Assembly: GCF_900142375.1 (NCBI RefSeq)
Contig: NZ_FRAR01000030.1
Coordinates: 5,017-48,081, forward strand
Direction: 5' to 3'
DNA from: Desulforamulus aeronauticus DSM 10349
GTDB lineage: Bacteria; Bacillota; Desulfotomaculia; Desulfotomaculales; Desulfotomaculaceae
Length of the DNA: 43,065 bases
In this document: positions 29,941 to 39,551 of the stretch, in pieces
Layout: each line of letters begins with the position of its first letter
How positions within the stretch are numbered: position 1 is the first letter of the stretch
Made by a program: the position numbers and the translations under genes
Notes under the pieces: generated by a model
Told to the model about the DNA's origin: nothing
The model's database searches: none
Seen by the model: only the letters and a program-made list of their open reading frames with translations

Positions 29941-30921
29941 ATGTATAACACAATGACTTCAATCCGTAACTATGTTGTGAATCATGCTTCCACATTTGGT
30001 TTAGCGTCTGCGGACGATCTTAAGGTGATAGGAAAGACCAAACAAACTCTGCCCGATGGTGCCAAATGGCTAATCATCAATGCAATCAAAACAGTTCCTA
30101 ACAATCCAAGTGATGGCCTGTTTGGCGGCTTTTTGATAACGGGTGCCAAGATGGAACGTTTTCTGACTCAGATGCGGTTTGAAGTCAAAACCAGATCCCC
30201 GGATAGCAATAATGATTTTTTATGGGATACCGCACAACAGTTTAGAGACAAAGTCTACAACGCCTTAAAAGGTTCACAACAAAGTGGGCTTGTGCTTCCC
30301 CGGTATGATTGGACCCAGCCAGAAAACCCAGTAAAGGCCGGTGAGATCTGGTTTGAGGTGAATCCTGCCACGTCCCCTGTGGAGGAAATACTGGAAGATC
30401 CAAATGATCCGGCCAATAAATCCATCCTGCTTACCTATAATGTACACTGGTGGATATCGTCACCAACACCGGAAGTTAGGGAGAGTGACCCGTGGCTGGA
30501 GGCACTCGGATTATGGACAAAATCCGAATTGGGTGAGGGATGGGCAGTAAGTGATAGTGCTTACCCGCAAGTATCTGAAAGGCCGGCGGTAATTTGGAGC
30601 TTGGTTGGCATAAGCACCAAACAAATAACCAGTTCATTGTTTGAAGTTAGCAAAAAGTTTACCGCCGAGGTTTTTGGTCTTTTGCCCAACCAGCATAGTA
30701 GTGGTTGTCGGGCAATTATGGAGGGGTTAAGCAGGGATGTCAAAATAGCCCTGGATACCATTAACAAAAAATATGCCACTGTGGTTACCCCGCAGATGGA
30801 AATTCCCCTAAATTCGATTAGTAAAGGGCAGGTTACAGTAACCCTAACTGAAAAAACCAGTCGACCTCAAGAAGAAATCGCCTTAATGATGAAAATAAAA
30901 ACCGAAGGGAGCTGGCAATAA
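29941..30921 (+). CDS. First gene of the tail operon, unknown tail-associated protein
   Basis: A 326-residue soluble protein with a very strong AAGGAGGTGATCT ribosome site. I recognise no named family. Its place directly before the sheath gene is where tail-terminator or tail-completion proteins usually are, and the strand-rich middle (GEIWFEVNPATS, LLTYNVHWWIS) would fit a tail-terminator fold. It overlaps the next gene by one base. Confidence 0.65.
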   Translation: MYNTMTSIRNYVVNHASTFGLASADDLKVIGKTKQTLPDGAKWLIINAIKTVPNNPSDGLFGGFLITGAKMERFLTQMRFEVKTRSPDSNNDFLWDTAQQFRDKVYNALKGSQQSGLVLPRYDWTQPENPVKAGEIWFEVNPATSPVEEILEDPNDPANKSILLTYNVHWWISSPTPEVRESDPWLEALGLWTKSELGEGWAVSDSAYPQVSERPAVIWSLVGISTKQITSSLFEVSKKFTAEVFGLLPNQHSSGCRAIMEGLSRDVKIALDTINKKYATVVTPQMEIPLNSISKGQVTVTLTEKTSRPQEEIALMMKIKTEGSWQ

Positions 30922-31106
30922 TGGCTGCAAAAATAAAACAAGAGCAGTGTTATCCCAGACAGGAACTGATTGATCATTCTGAAATACTATTTCAGGTAAA
31001 ACCTGAAGTTATCCTTGGGGCATTGCATCATAACAGTGCCCAAGAACTAACCGTCAGCGAAGTAAAGCAGGCGGTTACATTATTTTTAGAGGAGGTAGCT
31101 AAATAA
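30921..31106 (+). CDS. Small protein upstream of the sheath gene
   Basis: A 61-residue, mostly helical protein. Start and stop overlap neighbours by one base each (TAATG), so translation is coupled through to the sheath. Small genes in this place occur in many XkdK-type loci. Function unknown. Confidence 0.65.
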   Translation: MAAKIKQEQCYPRQELIDHSEILFQVKPEVILGALHHNSAQELTVSEVKQAVTLFLEEVAK

Positions 31107-32557
31107 TGGCAGGAGGAACATGGAGCCCTACCGAGCAAAAAGTAAGACCTGGATTTTATCTAAACTTTGAGGCCGCAGCATTGGCTGCAATTAAACCGGG
31201 AGCCCGCGGCATTGTGGCTTGCCCAGTGAAAGCAGACTGGGGTCCGGTGAGAACTTTTAAGGAAATCACCAGCGAAGCGGAACTGCTGGCCGCCTATGGC
31301 GAGGACACCGTAGCCGGAGCAACTGCCTACCAGACCATTCGCATGGCCCTGTTGGGGGGAGCAAAGACTGTGTTAGCCTATCGCTTGGCCGACAGCAATG
31401 CGACCAAAGCCAGCATCACGCTGCAAGATGCGGCAGGTAGCCCCGTTAATGTACTGAAACTGGAAACCAAATACGAAACCACCCGTCCCTTTAAGGTTTC
31501 AACAAGGACAAACCTGGTAGATTCCACCAAGCAAGATATCTTGCTTTACAATGGGTCCACTTTATTGCGGACATTTACCTTTACTTCCGGTGCAGGTGGC
31601 GTCAACAATGCTGTAGCGGCTATTAACAACGATGCCGGGAACGAATGGGTAACAGCCAGTAAGCTAGCGGATGGCAACGGTACCCTGGTCCTTATTACTA
31701 GTCGGGATTTTACCGGTGGTAACCATGGGATAGAAGGCGTAGTGAATGCCGATTATATTGCAGCCCAGGCTATGTTTGAGGCACGGGTTTGGAATTTATT
31801 TACCCTTGATGGCATGACCAATAGCTCCCTGCAGATTTCGTTTAAATCCTGGATTGAGCGTTTACGCAATGAAGGGAACGGTGTTATCGGCGTCTTTGGC
31901 GGATCTGCTGCGGACGATGCCGATCCTAATTTGGGGAATCAGAGGTCTATCAGCTTTAACCATGAGGGTCTGGTGAATGTTATGGTTGGTGCTGTGCTGG
32001 GTGGCAAGACTTATGCCAGCGCTGAAGTGGCGCCCTTTGTGGCTGGTCTGATCGCTGCCCAAAAATTGAGCGAGAGTATTACCTATGCTCAATGCCCCTT
32101 TGAAGATGTTTATCCCCGTCTCACCAATAATCAGGTAATTGCCGCTCTGCAGGCCGGGTCTTTGGTGCTGGTTCACGATGGCGAAAAGGTTAAAGTTGAA
32201 CAGGGCATCAACACGCTAAGCAGTTTGCGTCAGGGTCAAAATAACCAGTGGAAAAAGATTCGGGCTATTCGGACCATGGATGCCATTAACAATGATCTGC
32301 TGAAAGCCGCCAGTGACAACTATATTGGTAAGGTCAATAACAACGATGACGGTAAAGTGGCGCTCATCAATGCTTTCAAGCAGTACATGGATACCCTGGT
32401 TCAGGGTGGCATTGTGGAAAATGACTATGTGGTCTATTTAAATCCTGCTTACCACGGCAATCCCCCGTTGGCTGCGCCGGATGAGGTGTACCCTAAGTGG
32501 GAAGCCAGAATTACTGACGGTATGGAAAAAATCTTTGGCACCTTTATGGTGAAATAA
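31106..32557 (+). CDS. Contractile tail sheath protein (XkdK-like)
   Basis: A 483-residue sheath protein of the Phage_sheath_1/XkdK type. It begins MAGGTWSPTEQKVRPGFYLN, a common sheath start, has an IKPGARGIVACPVKADWGP domain-I segment, and ends with the subtilisin-like-fold core and C-terminal handshake arm (YPKWEARITDGMEKIFGTFM). Presence of a sheath makes the particle contractile. Length is that of functional family members. Confidence 0.93.
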   Translation: MAGGTWSPTEQKVRPGFYLNFEAAALAAIKPGARGIVACPVKADWGPVRTFKEITSEAELLAAYGEDTVAGATAYQTIRMALLGGAKTVLAYRLADSNATKASITLQDAAGSPVNVLKLETKYETTRPFKVSTRTNLVDSTKQDILLYNGSTLLRTFTFTSGAGGVNNAVAAINNDAGNEWVTASKLADGNGTLVLITSRDFTGGNHGIEGVVNADYIAAQAMFEARVWNLFTLDGMTNSSLQISFKSWIERLRNEGNGVIGVFGGSAADDADPNLGNQRSISFNHEGLVNVMVGAVLGGKTYASAEVAPFVAGLIAAQKLSESITYAQCPFEDVYPRLTNNQVIAALQAGSLVLVHDGEKVKVEQGINTLSSLRQGQNNQWKKIRAIRTMDAINNDLLKAASDNYIGKVNNNDDGKVALINAFKQYMDTLVQGGIVENDYVVYLNPAYHGNPPLAAPDEVYPKWEARITDGMEKIFGTFMVK

Positions 32558-32569
32558 GGAGGAGAGAAA

Positions 32570-32980
32570 ATGGCTCTTGATGCAAGTAGAGTAATATTAG
32601 GTACCTATGGCCAGATGTTCATCGACGGTGTATGGCAAACGAACATCAACCACTTAGAAGCGAAAGTTGCTGTCCAAAAACGCGAATTAAATTTATCCGG
32701 TGACGATTGGGTACGTCATAAGATGGGCCCTAAAAAAGGTACTGGGACCATGAGTGGTTTTAAAGTAACCAGTGACCTATTGCAGCGGGGTTTCAGTAAA
32801 TTTGAGCTGGTTAGCAAGCTGGCAGATCCTGAATCCTATGGACATGAAAGAGTCCGCTTAAAGAATGTGATGGTGGATGAGCTCCAACTGGCTAACTGGA
32901 CTTCCGGAGAAGAAGTAAAGGAAGAAATTCCCTTTACCTTTGAAGGCTATGAACTGCTAGACCCAATCGTGGAAAAATAG
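32570..32980 (+). CDS. Tail tube protein (XkdM-like)
   Basis: A 136-residue protein matching XkdM/phage tail tube proteins: N-terminal strand GTYGQMFIDGVWQTNI, central KMGPKKGTGTMSGFKVT and C-terminal EIPFTFEGYELLD. It polymerises into the inner tube driven through the target envelope. GGAGGAGAG ribosome site 12 bases after the sheath gene. Confidence 0.92.
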   Translation: MALDASRVILGTYGQMFIDGVWQTNINHLEAKVAVQKRELNLSGDDWVRHKMGPKKGTGTMSGFKVTSDLLQRGFSKFELVSKLADPESYGHERVRLKNVMVDELQLANWTSGEEVKEEIPFTFEGYELLDPIVEK

Positions 32981-32991
32981 GGGGATAACCG

Positions 32992-33399
32992 ATGGATATT
33001 CAGAATTTGACCGATGAACAAATACTAAATAGGCTGCTGGATGCTGACAAATTGCCTGAGAGAACGGTTACCCTACCCCGCCTGGGGATTCCGGTAACAC
33101 TGCAGGGATTAACGGGCAAAAAAGTATCCAATATCCGGGAACGTTGTACCGAGCGTAGCGAAAAGCGCGGCAAGGTCGTTGAGCGACTGGATGAAGAGCA
33201 GTTTAATGCAGCTCTCATAGCCGCAGCCACCGTAAAACCGAACTGGGGAGATGCCAAACTGCTGTCTAAGTTCAAGGCTTCCGGCCCGGAGGAAGTGGTC
33301 AGACGTATCCTTTTAGCCGGAGAATTAGCCGCTGTAGGTGATGTAGTGCTTGACCTGAGCGGCTTTAATATTGACCTTGAAGAACTAAAAAACGCGTAA
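32992..33399 (+). CDS. Tail assembly chaperone, short form (XkdN-like)
   Basis: A 135-residue XkdN-like tail assembly chaperone (LTDEQILNRLLDADKLPERT at the N-terminus). It lies between tube and tape measure as expected. Near its 3' end is the slippery heptamer A AAA AAC at 33387-33393, in the correct frame for a -1 shift; the shifted frame stays open up to 33566. This is the gpG/gpGT arrangement conserved in long-tailed phages. Confidence 0.88.
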   Translation: MDIQNLTDEQILNRLLDADKLPERTVTLPRLGIPVTLQGLTGKKVSNIRERCTERSEKRGKVVERLDEEQFNAALIAAATVKPNWGDAKLLSKFKASGPEEVVRRILLAGELAAVGDVVLDLSGFNIDLEELKNA

Positions 33400-33566
33400 A
33401 ATCCGGCGGCTTAACAGGTATGCTGTACTCCATGTGGGTACAGCATAACCTCCGCCCCGGATTGTTTTGGCAATTACCCAGAGGAGAACAACTACTTTTG
33501 TTAGCTTTTACAGATATTGAATTAGAACAAATGGAAAAAGCCCGGAGGGAGGTGGCTAAAAGATGA
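33387..33566 (+). CDS. -1 frameshift extension of the tail assembly chaperone
   Basis: After the heptamer, the -1 frame encodes 57 residues (from RVKSGGLTGMLYSMWVQHNL) and stops at 33564-33566, overlapping the tape-measure start by four bases. The fused product would be about 191 residues. No good independent ribosome site precedes the internal ATG codons, which favours frameshifting over a separate gene. The long form should bind the tape measure and recruit tube subunits. Confidence 0.8.
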   Translation, partial: KKRVKSGGLTGMLYSMWVQHNLRPGLFWQLPRGEQLLLLAFTDIELEQMEKARREVAKR

Positions 33567-35002
33567 CGACCGTTGAAACGCTGGTTAAGGTCAAGGGGGA
33601 TACCTCTCAATTTCAGTCTGTCCTAACCAAAACAACCAAGACATTAGATCGGTTGATGGATCAATATAAAAAGCGGCTGGATACCTTTAACAGGTTAAAA
33701 ATAAACCCTAAAATAGGGATTACAGATAACGCAACGGATGCTTTAAAATGGATTGAAGGATTAAGTAACCAAGTAAAAAGAAGTTTGTCTCTGTTGCCGG
33801 TTACAATCGATTTGTCTGCGGTGGAACAAGAATTTGCCAAACTAGCTGACAACGTTGAAAAAAGAATGAAAGACATCACTATGGGTGTTTTACCCCATTT
33901 TTCCGTCCTCGATTCCGCTGCTCAGACGGAAGAAGTTCGAGAAGTTCAGAAAAAGGGGGAAGGTAGTGTAGGAAGACCAACCCCGAAAACCAGCGGAAAT
34001 TCCGAAATTATATCTGAGAAAACTGGACAGAACCTGGCGTATTTGGTTGCAGCCCCCCCTTATTTTATAGCCTTTAATTCATTGATAGAAAAAATAGCAC
34101 CTAAATTGGGACGGTTTGGCCCAGGATTAAAGTTATTTGGGCCTGCAGGGTTACTTTTGGGAGGGATGAATATTGTCCGATCCGATGATAAAGGAAAAGC
34201 TACAGCAGAACTTATTGGTGGAATTATCGGAGCAAGCCTGGGAGGTGCCGCTGCCGGATTTTTCACATCGGGTATTGGCGTTCCCGCAGGCGTAGTTGGT
34301 GGTAATGCTGCGGGCATTTTCCTTGCGGGATCTGTGTATGATAAGGTTTTTGGAAAGAAGGACGAAATTGAAAAATCTACTGATAGAGGCAATTTAACTG
34401 ATGATGTCGCCCAGAAGAGTAGCAGTATAGCTACGACACAGGTATCTGAGAAGGTGCTTTCCAAGCAACAGGAAACTATGGCAACTGTCGGACAGGTATA
34501 TCTTGATAGCCAGAATAAGATCACTACCTCGAACGGCTTTGTTATTAATAGCCAGGATAACCTTATGCAAGCATTCACCACCCTTGTTCAGGCCGTGGAT
34601 TTTGCCAGTGCCAAATTAATCGCTTTTTCAGGTATTCAACTTCTACCTAAAGAGGTAGATGGACATGCCAACGGCGGAATATTATACAGGCCCCATCTTG
34701 GTTTAGTGGCCGAGGCTGGGCCCGAGGCCATTATTCCTTTGTCTTCACGCATGCGTAGCCGGGCTTTGGGGCTTTGGCAACAAGCCGGTGAATACCTAGG
34801 CGTAAGACCCTATGCGACAGGCGGCTTGGTCGGGATAATGCCAACTCCTATTGTGGCTGGCGGTGGAGTAAATGTGACGGTTCCTGTAAATGTAAATTTA
34901 CAAGTTAGCAGTGAAAATATCGATTACGAAACCATCAAGAATGAAGTGGGTTGGAGAATCGCTAAAAGTGTTAAAAATGCCCTGGAAAACAAAGTTGGCT
35001 AG
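33563..35002 (+). CDS. Tape measure protein (short)
   Basis: A 479-residue tape measure. The N-terminus (TTVETLVKVKGDTSQFQSVL) is a typical tape-measure start; a Gly-rich hydrophobic segment lies at about 192-265; the C-terminus has AGPEAIIPLSSR at 385-396 and a later GGLVGIMPTP segment, both typical. Tail length scales with this protein, and at about 1.5 angstrom per residue the tail would be only some 70 nm. It overlaps the frameshift extension (ATGA). Confidence 0.85.
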   Translation: MTTVETLVKVKGDTSQFQSVLTKTTKTLDRLMDQYKKRLDTFNRLKINPKIGITDNATDALKWIEGLSNQVKRSLSLLPVTIDLSAVEQEFAKLADNVEKRMKDITMGVLPHFSVLDSAAQTEEVREVQKKGEGSVGRPTPKTSGNSEIISEKTGQNLAYLVAAPPYFIAFNSLIEKIAPKLGRFGPGLKLFGPAGLLLGGMNIVRSDDKGKATAELIGGIIGASLGGAAAGFFTSGIGVPAGVVGGNAAGIFLAGSVYDKVFGKKDEIEKSTDRGNLTDDVAQKSSSIATTQVSEKVLSKQQETMATVGQVYLDSQNKITTSNGFVINSQDNLMQAFTTLVQAVDFASAKLIAFSGIQLLPKEVDGHANGGILYRPHLGLVAEAGPEAIIPLSSRMRSRALGLWQQAGEYLGVRPYATGGLVGIMPTPIVAGGGVNVTVPVNVNLQVSSENIDYETIKNEVGWRIAKSVKNALENKVG

Positions 35003-35055
35003 TGGGTTGTTTATAGTAATTTTACTCCTGTTAGGAGTTGTGGAGGTGATGCAGG

Positions 35056-35688
35056 ATGGACATTTTCCTCAGTGAACCGGGAGGAGAGCAATTCCAGTTC
35101 CCGGTAAATCCGGAGGAAATACAAATTAGGAGTGAAAAACAGTTTGAGACGGTGAATATCATTCAACTTGGTGAAATTGATTTTCCCAACCAGGAGAAGG
35201 TAAAAGAAATTACTTTCTCCTCTTTTTTTCCCAAAGAATACGATTCATCTTACTGCCGGTATCCTAATATTCTAGACCCCGAAGTGGCGATGAAAAAGCT
35301 TACAGATTGGACTACGGGCCGTACCGTTTTACGCTTATTAGTAGGCAGGCCCATTAACGTAGCGGTCCTTCTGGCGGCACATACCAGTACCTTTAAAGGC
35401 GGTGAGCCGGGGGACATCTATTTTGATCTCACTTGTCGAACCTATCGCAGTGTAACGGTGCAGCAGCTTACTTCAGCTGTAGCAGGGTCACAGCAAAGCA
35501 ACCGGGCCGATGAAAAACCGCTACCTAAGATATACACCGTAAAACCGGGAGATAACCTATGGAAAATTGCCCAGCTACAGTACGGAAATGCCAGCAAATT
35601 GGATGCGATCTACGAAACCAACAAAGCCTTAATTGGTAAAGATAAAAACCTGATCCAGCCCGGTATGAAGTTGGTGATGCCCCTATGA
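35056..35688 (+). CDS. LysM tail protein (XkdP-like)
   Basis: A 210-residue protein with an N-terminal XkdP-type domain (FPVNPEEIQIRSEKQFETVN) and a C-terminal LysM domain (about 160-209; YTVKPGDNLWKIAQLQYG ... QPGMKLVMP) that binds peptidoglycan. It links hub and tube in tail loci of this type. It overlaps the next gene by four bases. Confidence 0.92.
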   Translation: MDIFLSEPGGEQFQFPVNPEEIQIRSEKQFETVNIIQLGEIDFPNQEKVKEITFSSFFPKEYDSSYCRYPNILDPEVAMKKLTDWTTGRTVLRLLVGRPINVAVLLAAHTSTFKGGEPGDIYFDLTCRTYRSVTVQQLTSAVAGSQQSNRADEKPLPKIYTVKPGDNLWKIAQLQYGNASKLDAIYETNKALIGKDKNLIQPGMKLVMPL

Positions 35689-36686
35689 TCAACCCCGGAC
35701 TTACTTCCTACGAAGTGGTGTTGGCTAACCAACATTTTTTGCGGGAAATTATTGAAAGTATCACCTTAAAGGAATCACTGGATGACATGGCCTACAGCGC
35801 CGATGTGAAGATGGTTGTTACTCCTGATTTTCCAGGCATTGCACCGGGGCAGGAAATTAGAGTATCCGGGATTCCCTTTGGTGAAACCAGTATGGTTTAT
35901 CTGCTACAGCCCGGCGTAGTCTGGGAAGTAGACAGTACAACCGGGGGATTAAAGCAACTGACAGTCACGATATACGATAGAACGATCTACCTCTCAAAAT
36001 CCCAAGATGATTATGTGTTTCCAGCGGGACAAACAGCCAGTCAGAGACTTAGGCAGTATGCTAGCGATTGGGATATAACACTTGCCAACGTACCCGATAC
36101 GGGTATCCCCTTGGCAAAAACGGGTAGTCGCTATCGGGAAATGACCATCTACAATATGATCATGTCCGACCTGAAGGAGACGGTGGAAAAGGGCGGCGAG
36201 ATGTACCAGCCTCGCATGACTCCCAATGGGCTGGAGTTATTTAAACTGGGCAGTAATCAAAAAGTATGGGTATTGGAACTGAATCAAAACGTTCAGGAAA
36301 TAAACCAGCGGCGAAGCATCGACAGGGCCGTAACCCAGGTCAAGGTCCTGGGTAATGCCTCCGAAGAAAAACGTGCTCCCGTACTGTCAATTGTCAAGGG
36401 GGAAACTGACAAGTATGGTACCCTGCAAAAGGTACTTAAAGACAGTACCATTACCAATGCAGGACAGGCCAAAGAGAAGGGTACAAAGCACCTTGCTGGT
36501 CTGGAGGAAACCTTTACGGTAACCGCGATTGATATCAATACTCTGCGGGCTGGAGACAAGGTTTTGCTAAACGAAATGGAATTGCTTGTAACATCCGTAA
36601 GTCACGAATTAGGTAATCCCGGCAAGATGTCCTTACAATTGGCCTTTCCTGATTATGTAAGGAGGCGATATTATGGATCCCTATAA
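35685..36686 (+). CDS. Baseplate hub protein (XkdQ-like)
   Basis: A 333-residue XkdQ-type protein, related to the gpD/gp27 hub family. It has the strand-rich N-terminal part (ITLKESLDDMAYSADVKMVV) and the C-terminal LRAGDKVLLNEMELLVTSVS region of hub proteins. It overlaps its neighbours on both sides, indicating coupled translation. Confidence 0.88.
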   Translation: MINPGLTSYEVVLANQHFLREIIESITLKESLDDMAYSADVKMVVTPDFPGIAPGQEIRVSGIPFGETSMVYLLQPGVVWEVDSTTGGLKQLTVTIYDRTIYLSKSQDDYVFPAGQTASQRLRQYASDWDITLANVPDTGIPLAKTGSRYREMTIYNMIMSDLKETVEKGGEMYQPRMTPNGLELFKLGSNQKVWVLELNQNVQEINQRRSIDRAVTQVKVLGNASEEKRAPVLSIVKGETDKYGTLQKVLKDSTITNAGQAKEKGTKHLAGLEETFTVTAIDINTLRAGDKVLLNEMELLVTSVSHELGNPGKMSLQLAFPDYVRRRYYGSL

Positions 36687-37080
36687 AGAATTAGCAACCT
36701 TACTGGATATGCGTATAAAGGGCCAGGCCAACCAAGCCTTGTCGGGTATTCCCAGTGAGCTAGGAACCATGACAGCCACCGGTTTAAAACTGGACACCTT
36801 TAAACATGAAATAAAGGATTACCTGCTTGCCGATTGGCTGGTAAAAGTGCACTTCCCGGCTTTTTCTTTAGTGGGTACCGCCACAAGCCCAGTGGACAAT
36901 GACGGCAAAAATTTGCCCGGAGCCACTACTTCTCCAAAAACCCGGTACGATTTTTTTGCCAGAGAAGTTCAAGAAGTGCGGCTTGAATTAAAACCGGGGC
37001 TGAAAGCCGGAGACAGGGTCCTGGCAATTCCCGTTAATAATGGCCAGGAGGCAATTATCCTGGCCAAGGTGGTGATATAA
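36673..37080 (+). CDS. Baseplate protein (XkdR-like, DUF2577)
   Basis: A 135-residue OB-fold-type protein like XkdR/YqbR. The start overlaps the hub gene by 14 bases. GDRVLAIPVNNGQEAIILAK near the C-terminus is the family's most recognisable part. Confidence 0.85.
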   Translation: MDPYKELATLLDMRIKGQANQALSGIPSELGTMTATGLKLDTFKHEIKDYLLADWLVKVHFPAFSLVGTATSPVDNDGKNLPGATTSPKTRYDFFAREVQEVRLELKPGLKAGDRVLAIPVNNGQEAIILAKVVI

Positions 37081-37530
37081 ATGCCGAGTATTTTTCCAAC
37101 CATTCCCGCTGAACCTTTAGCAATGGCAGAAACCAAGCAAAAACAAGTGCAATTTGGCCGAAGTGTTCGCTTTGATTTTAATTCAGGGGAGTTTATCATG
37201 ACTCCCACAGGGAAAATAGCCCAGAGTACTGATCTAGATGCCTGGTTGGAGTGGTGTCAAAAGGCGTTAAATACCGAACGGTATCGCTACTTAGTTTATA
37301 GCAGGAGTTTCGGACAGGAATATGATGATCTGATTGGCAGTCACTTAACTCGCGAAGGTAATGAGAGCGAAATTACCAGGATGACCACCGAGTGCCTTTT
37401 GGTTGATCCGAGAACTGCCAGTGTACAGGATTTTACCTTTCATTGGGAGGATGACAGGGTTTATTTTACCTGCAAGGTCCTCAGTGTGAGAGGAGAAAAC
37501 GGTCAAATTAACGGGGAGGTGAAAATGTGA
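37081..37530 (+). CDS. Baseplate wedge protein (XkdS-like, DUF2634)
   Basis: A 149-residue gp25/XkdS-like protein. The segment ALNTERYRYLVYSRSFGQEY with following DDLIGSHLTRE is characteristic. It starts directly after the previous stop and overlaps the baseplate J gene by four bases. Confidence 0.88.
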   Translation: MPSIFPTIPAEPLAMAETKQKQVQFGRSVRFDFNSGEFIMTPTGKIAQSTDLDAWLEWCQKALNTERYRYLVYSRSFGQEYDDLIGSHLTREGNESEITRMTTECLLVDPRTASVQDFTFHWEDDRVYFTCKVLSVRGENGQINGEVKM

Positions 37531-38639
37531 CAACATTACCGAATTATTTAACAGATCAGACCTTAGATGTTATTAGACAGCGAATGCTGGAATCGCTACC
37601 CCCGGATATAGACAAGTCCGAGGGTAGTTTTATTTGGGACACCCTATCTCCTGCTGCCATCGAGCTATCTCTAGCCGCCTTATGGGCCCAGGATGTTTTG
37701 CAAAGGGGATTTGCTGGCACTACCTTTGGAACCTACCTAGATTTAAGATGTGATGAGCACGGCCTTAGTCGGCGGCAAGCTGTCAAGGCAACCGGGCAAG
37801 TTACTTTTACGGGAGTGGCAGGAACTGTTATCCCCACCGGAACGGTGGTGGCCACACCGGCAGACCCAACTACCCATAATCCCTCAACGGAATTTATAAC
37901 AACAACTGATGTAACCATAGACCAAACCGGTGTGGGTTATGCAAATATTGAAGCTATTAAAGCAGGTAAGGAAGGCAATGTAGGGGCGGCAACCATTAAC
38001 ATTATGATTACCCCGCTGGGTGGAGTATCCGCCGTACTCAATGCCAATGCCTTAAACGGTGGAGATGATACAGAAGATGATGCAGCTCTTTTGACCAGAT
38101 ATTATGCCAAAGTACGGACACCGGGAACCAGTGGCAACAAAGCCGATTACGTTAACTGGGCTTTGGATGTGCCGGGGGTTGGCGGGGTGCAGGTTATTCC
38201 CCTGTGGGACGGCCCGGGAACCGTGAAGGTGGTTTTGTTGGGTACAGATAAACGCCCTGCTAATGAAACCACTGTCGGTAAAGTACAGGACTATATTGCA
38301 CCCGACCCGGAAATGGGTAACGGCAAGGCACCTATTGGGGCAAAAGTAACGGTAACACCCGCTACAGCTGTCGAGATTGATGTATCCGCCACAGTAACCT
38401 TGACGGGCACAAAAACAATGGTAGACGTGCAGAATTCCTTTGTCAAAGCCTTGGACGAATACCTAGGCAGCATTGCCTTTGCGACCGAGCCAACGGTTCG
38501 CTACGTACGGATTGGCTCTTTATTGCTGGACACAGAAGGTGTGCAGGATTACACCCAGCTGACGGTAAACAATGGCACCGCCAATGTCGCAATTGATCAA
38601 AGTCAGGTGGCCGTAAAAAGGACGGTGGTGCTGGCATGA
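37527..38639 (+). CDS. Baseplate J-like protein (XkdT)
   Basis: A 370-residue baseplate J/gp47-like wedge protein. DKSEGSFIWDTLSPAAIELS at the N-terminus, YLDLRCDEHGLSRRQAVKAT after it, and AGKEGNVGAATI in the middle are typical. GTG start overlapping XkdS-like; ATGA overlap with the next gene. Confidence 0.93.
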   Translation: MTTLPNYLTDQTLDVIRQRMLESLPPDIDKSEGSFIWDTLSPAAIELSLAALWAQDVLQRGFAGTTFGTYLDLRCDEHGLSRRQAVKATGQVTFTGVAGTVIPTGTVVATPADPTTHNPSTEFITTTDVTIDQTGVGYANIEAIKAGKEGNVGAATINIMITPLGGVSAVLNANALNGGDDTEDDAALLTRYYAKVRTPGTSGNKADYVNWALDVPGVGGVQVIPLWDGPGTVKVVLLGTDKRPANETTVGKVQDYIAPDPEMGNGKAPIGAKVTVTPATAVEIDVSATVTLTGTKTMVDVQNSFVKALDEYLGSIAFATEPTVRYVRIGSLLLDTEGVQDYTQLTVNNGTANVAIDQSQVAVKRTVVLA

Positions 38640-39223
38640 GTATTCATTCAATAACCAGCACCAGGGGGCAGGAAATGGCAACATACCTGCCCCGTTTTTA
38701 TGAGACCTCGAAGGTCATGAAATCCCTTCTGCAAGCAGAAGGAACCGAGTTTGATAACCTTCGGCAAGCTATGAATGAGGTATTAGAGCAGTTTTTTGTA
38801 AACACGGCTACCTGGGGTCTAGACATTTGGGAACAGGAACTAGGTATTCGATCGTCTGTAGGCAAACCGGCTGACCAGCGCAGAGCCGTAATCAAATCCA
38901 ACATTCGCGGCATCGGGACTGTTACTATCAACCTCGTTAAAAATGTCGCTGAGAGCTATGATGGCGGTACCGTAGAAGTCATCGATCAGCCAGCGTTATA
39001 CCAATTTACCGTCAAGTTTGTTGATACCAGAGGTATCCCGCCAAATCTTGATGATCTTAAGGCAGCCATCGAGGCCATTAAACCGGCCCATTTGGCAGTT
39101 AAGTATGAGTTTAGATACTTGATTTGGGATGAGCTGGATGCCAAAAACCTAACCTGGGATCAACTAGACAATAAGAACGTAACCTGGAATGAATTTGAAA
39201 CAGGGGGGTGGCTAAATGCCTAA
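38636..39223 (+). CDS. Baseplate/tail protein (XkdU-like, DUF2313)
   Basis: A 195-residue YmfQ/XkdU-like protein. It links the baseplate to the fibres. LDIWEQELGIRSSVGKPADQ and IEAIKPAHLAVKYEFRYLIW are the family signs; the C-terminus carries three copies of a WDxLD/WDQLD/WNEFE motif. It overlaps the first fibre gene by eight bases. Confidence 0.88.
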   Translation: MSIHSITSTRGQEMATYLPRFYETSKVMKSLLQAEGTEFDNLRQAMNEVLEQFFVNTATWGLDIWEQELGIRSSVGKPADQRRAVIKSNIRGIGTVTINLVKNVAESYDGGTVEVIDQPALYQFTVKFVDTRGIPPNLDDLKAAIEAIKPAHLAVKYEFRYLIWDELDAKNLTWDQLDNKNVTWNEFETGGWLNA

Positions 39224-39539
39224 TCTAACACCCAATTTGGGACTAAAAAAACCATTAGGAAACGAAAATGTTAGCCGACAAGCTTACAATGAAAACCTGG
39301 ATTTGCTTGACCAAAACGTTGCTAAAAAGGCTGACCTTACTGCACTTCTGGCCGAAGAAGCAAAAATAATCTTAAGTGCTGAGGAGCCGATAAACCCCAA
39401 TAAAAATACCTTGTGGTTGGTAAACCATGGAGAAGCTCCGGTAAATTTTAGTTCAGGCGGGGGAGGAGGTGTTGTTATAGCAAATGCAACCACCGGTGAT
39501 AGTCCACCCGCAACTGATTACTGGTTTCAAAAAATATAA
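39216..39539 (+). CDS. Fibre adaptor-like protein, copy 1
   Basis: A 107-residue protein with an N-terminal PNLTPNLGLKKPLGNENVSR segment, also found at the start of the protein at 42334. The rest is short with a Gly-run near the C-terminus. It probably attaches to the baseplate; a fibre adaptor or fragment of a larger fibre. Confidence 0.7.
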   Translation: MPNLTPNLGLKKPLGNENVSRQAYNENLDLLDQNVAKKADLTALLAEEAKIILSAEEPINPNKNTLWLVNHGEAPVNFSSGGGGGVVIANATTGDSPPATDYWFQKI

Positions 39540-39551
39540 GGAGGGGTAGAA

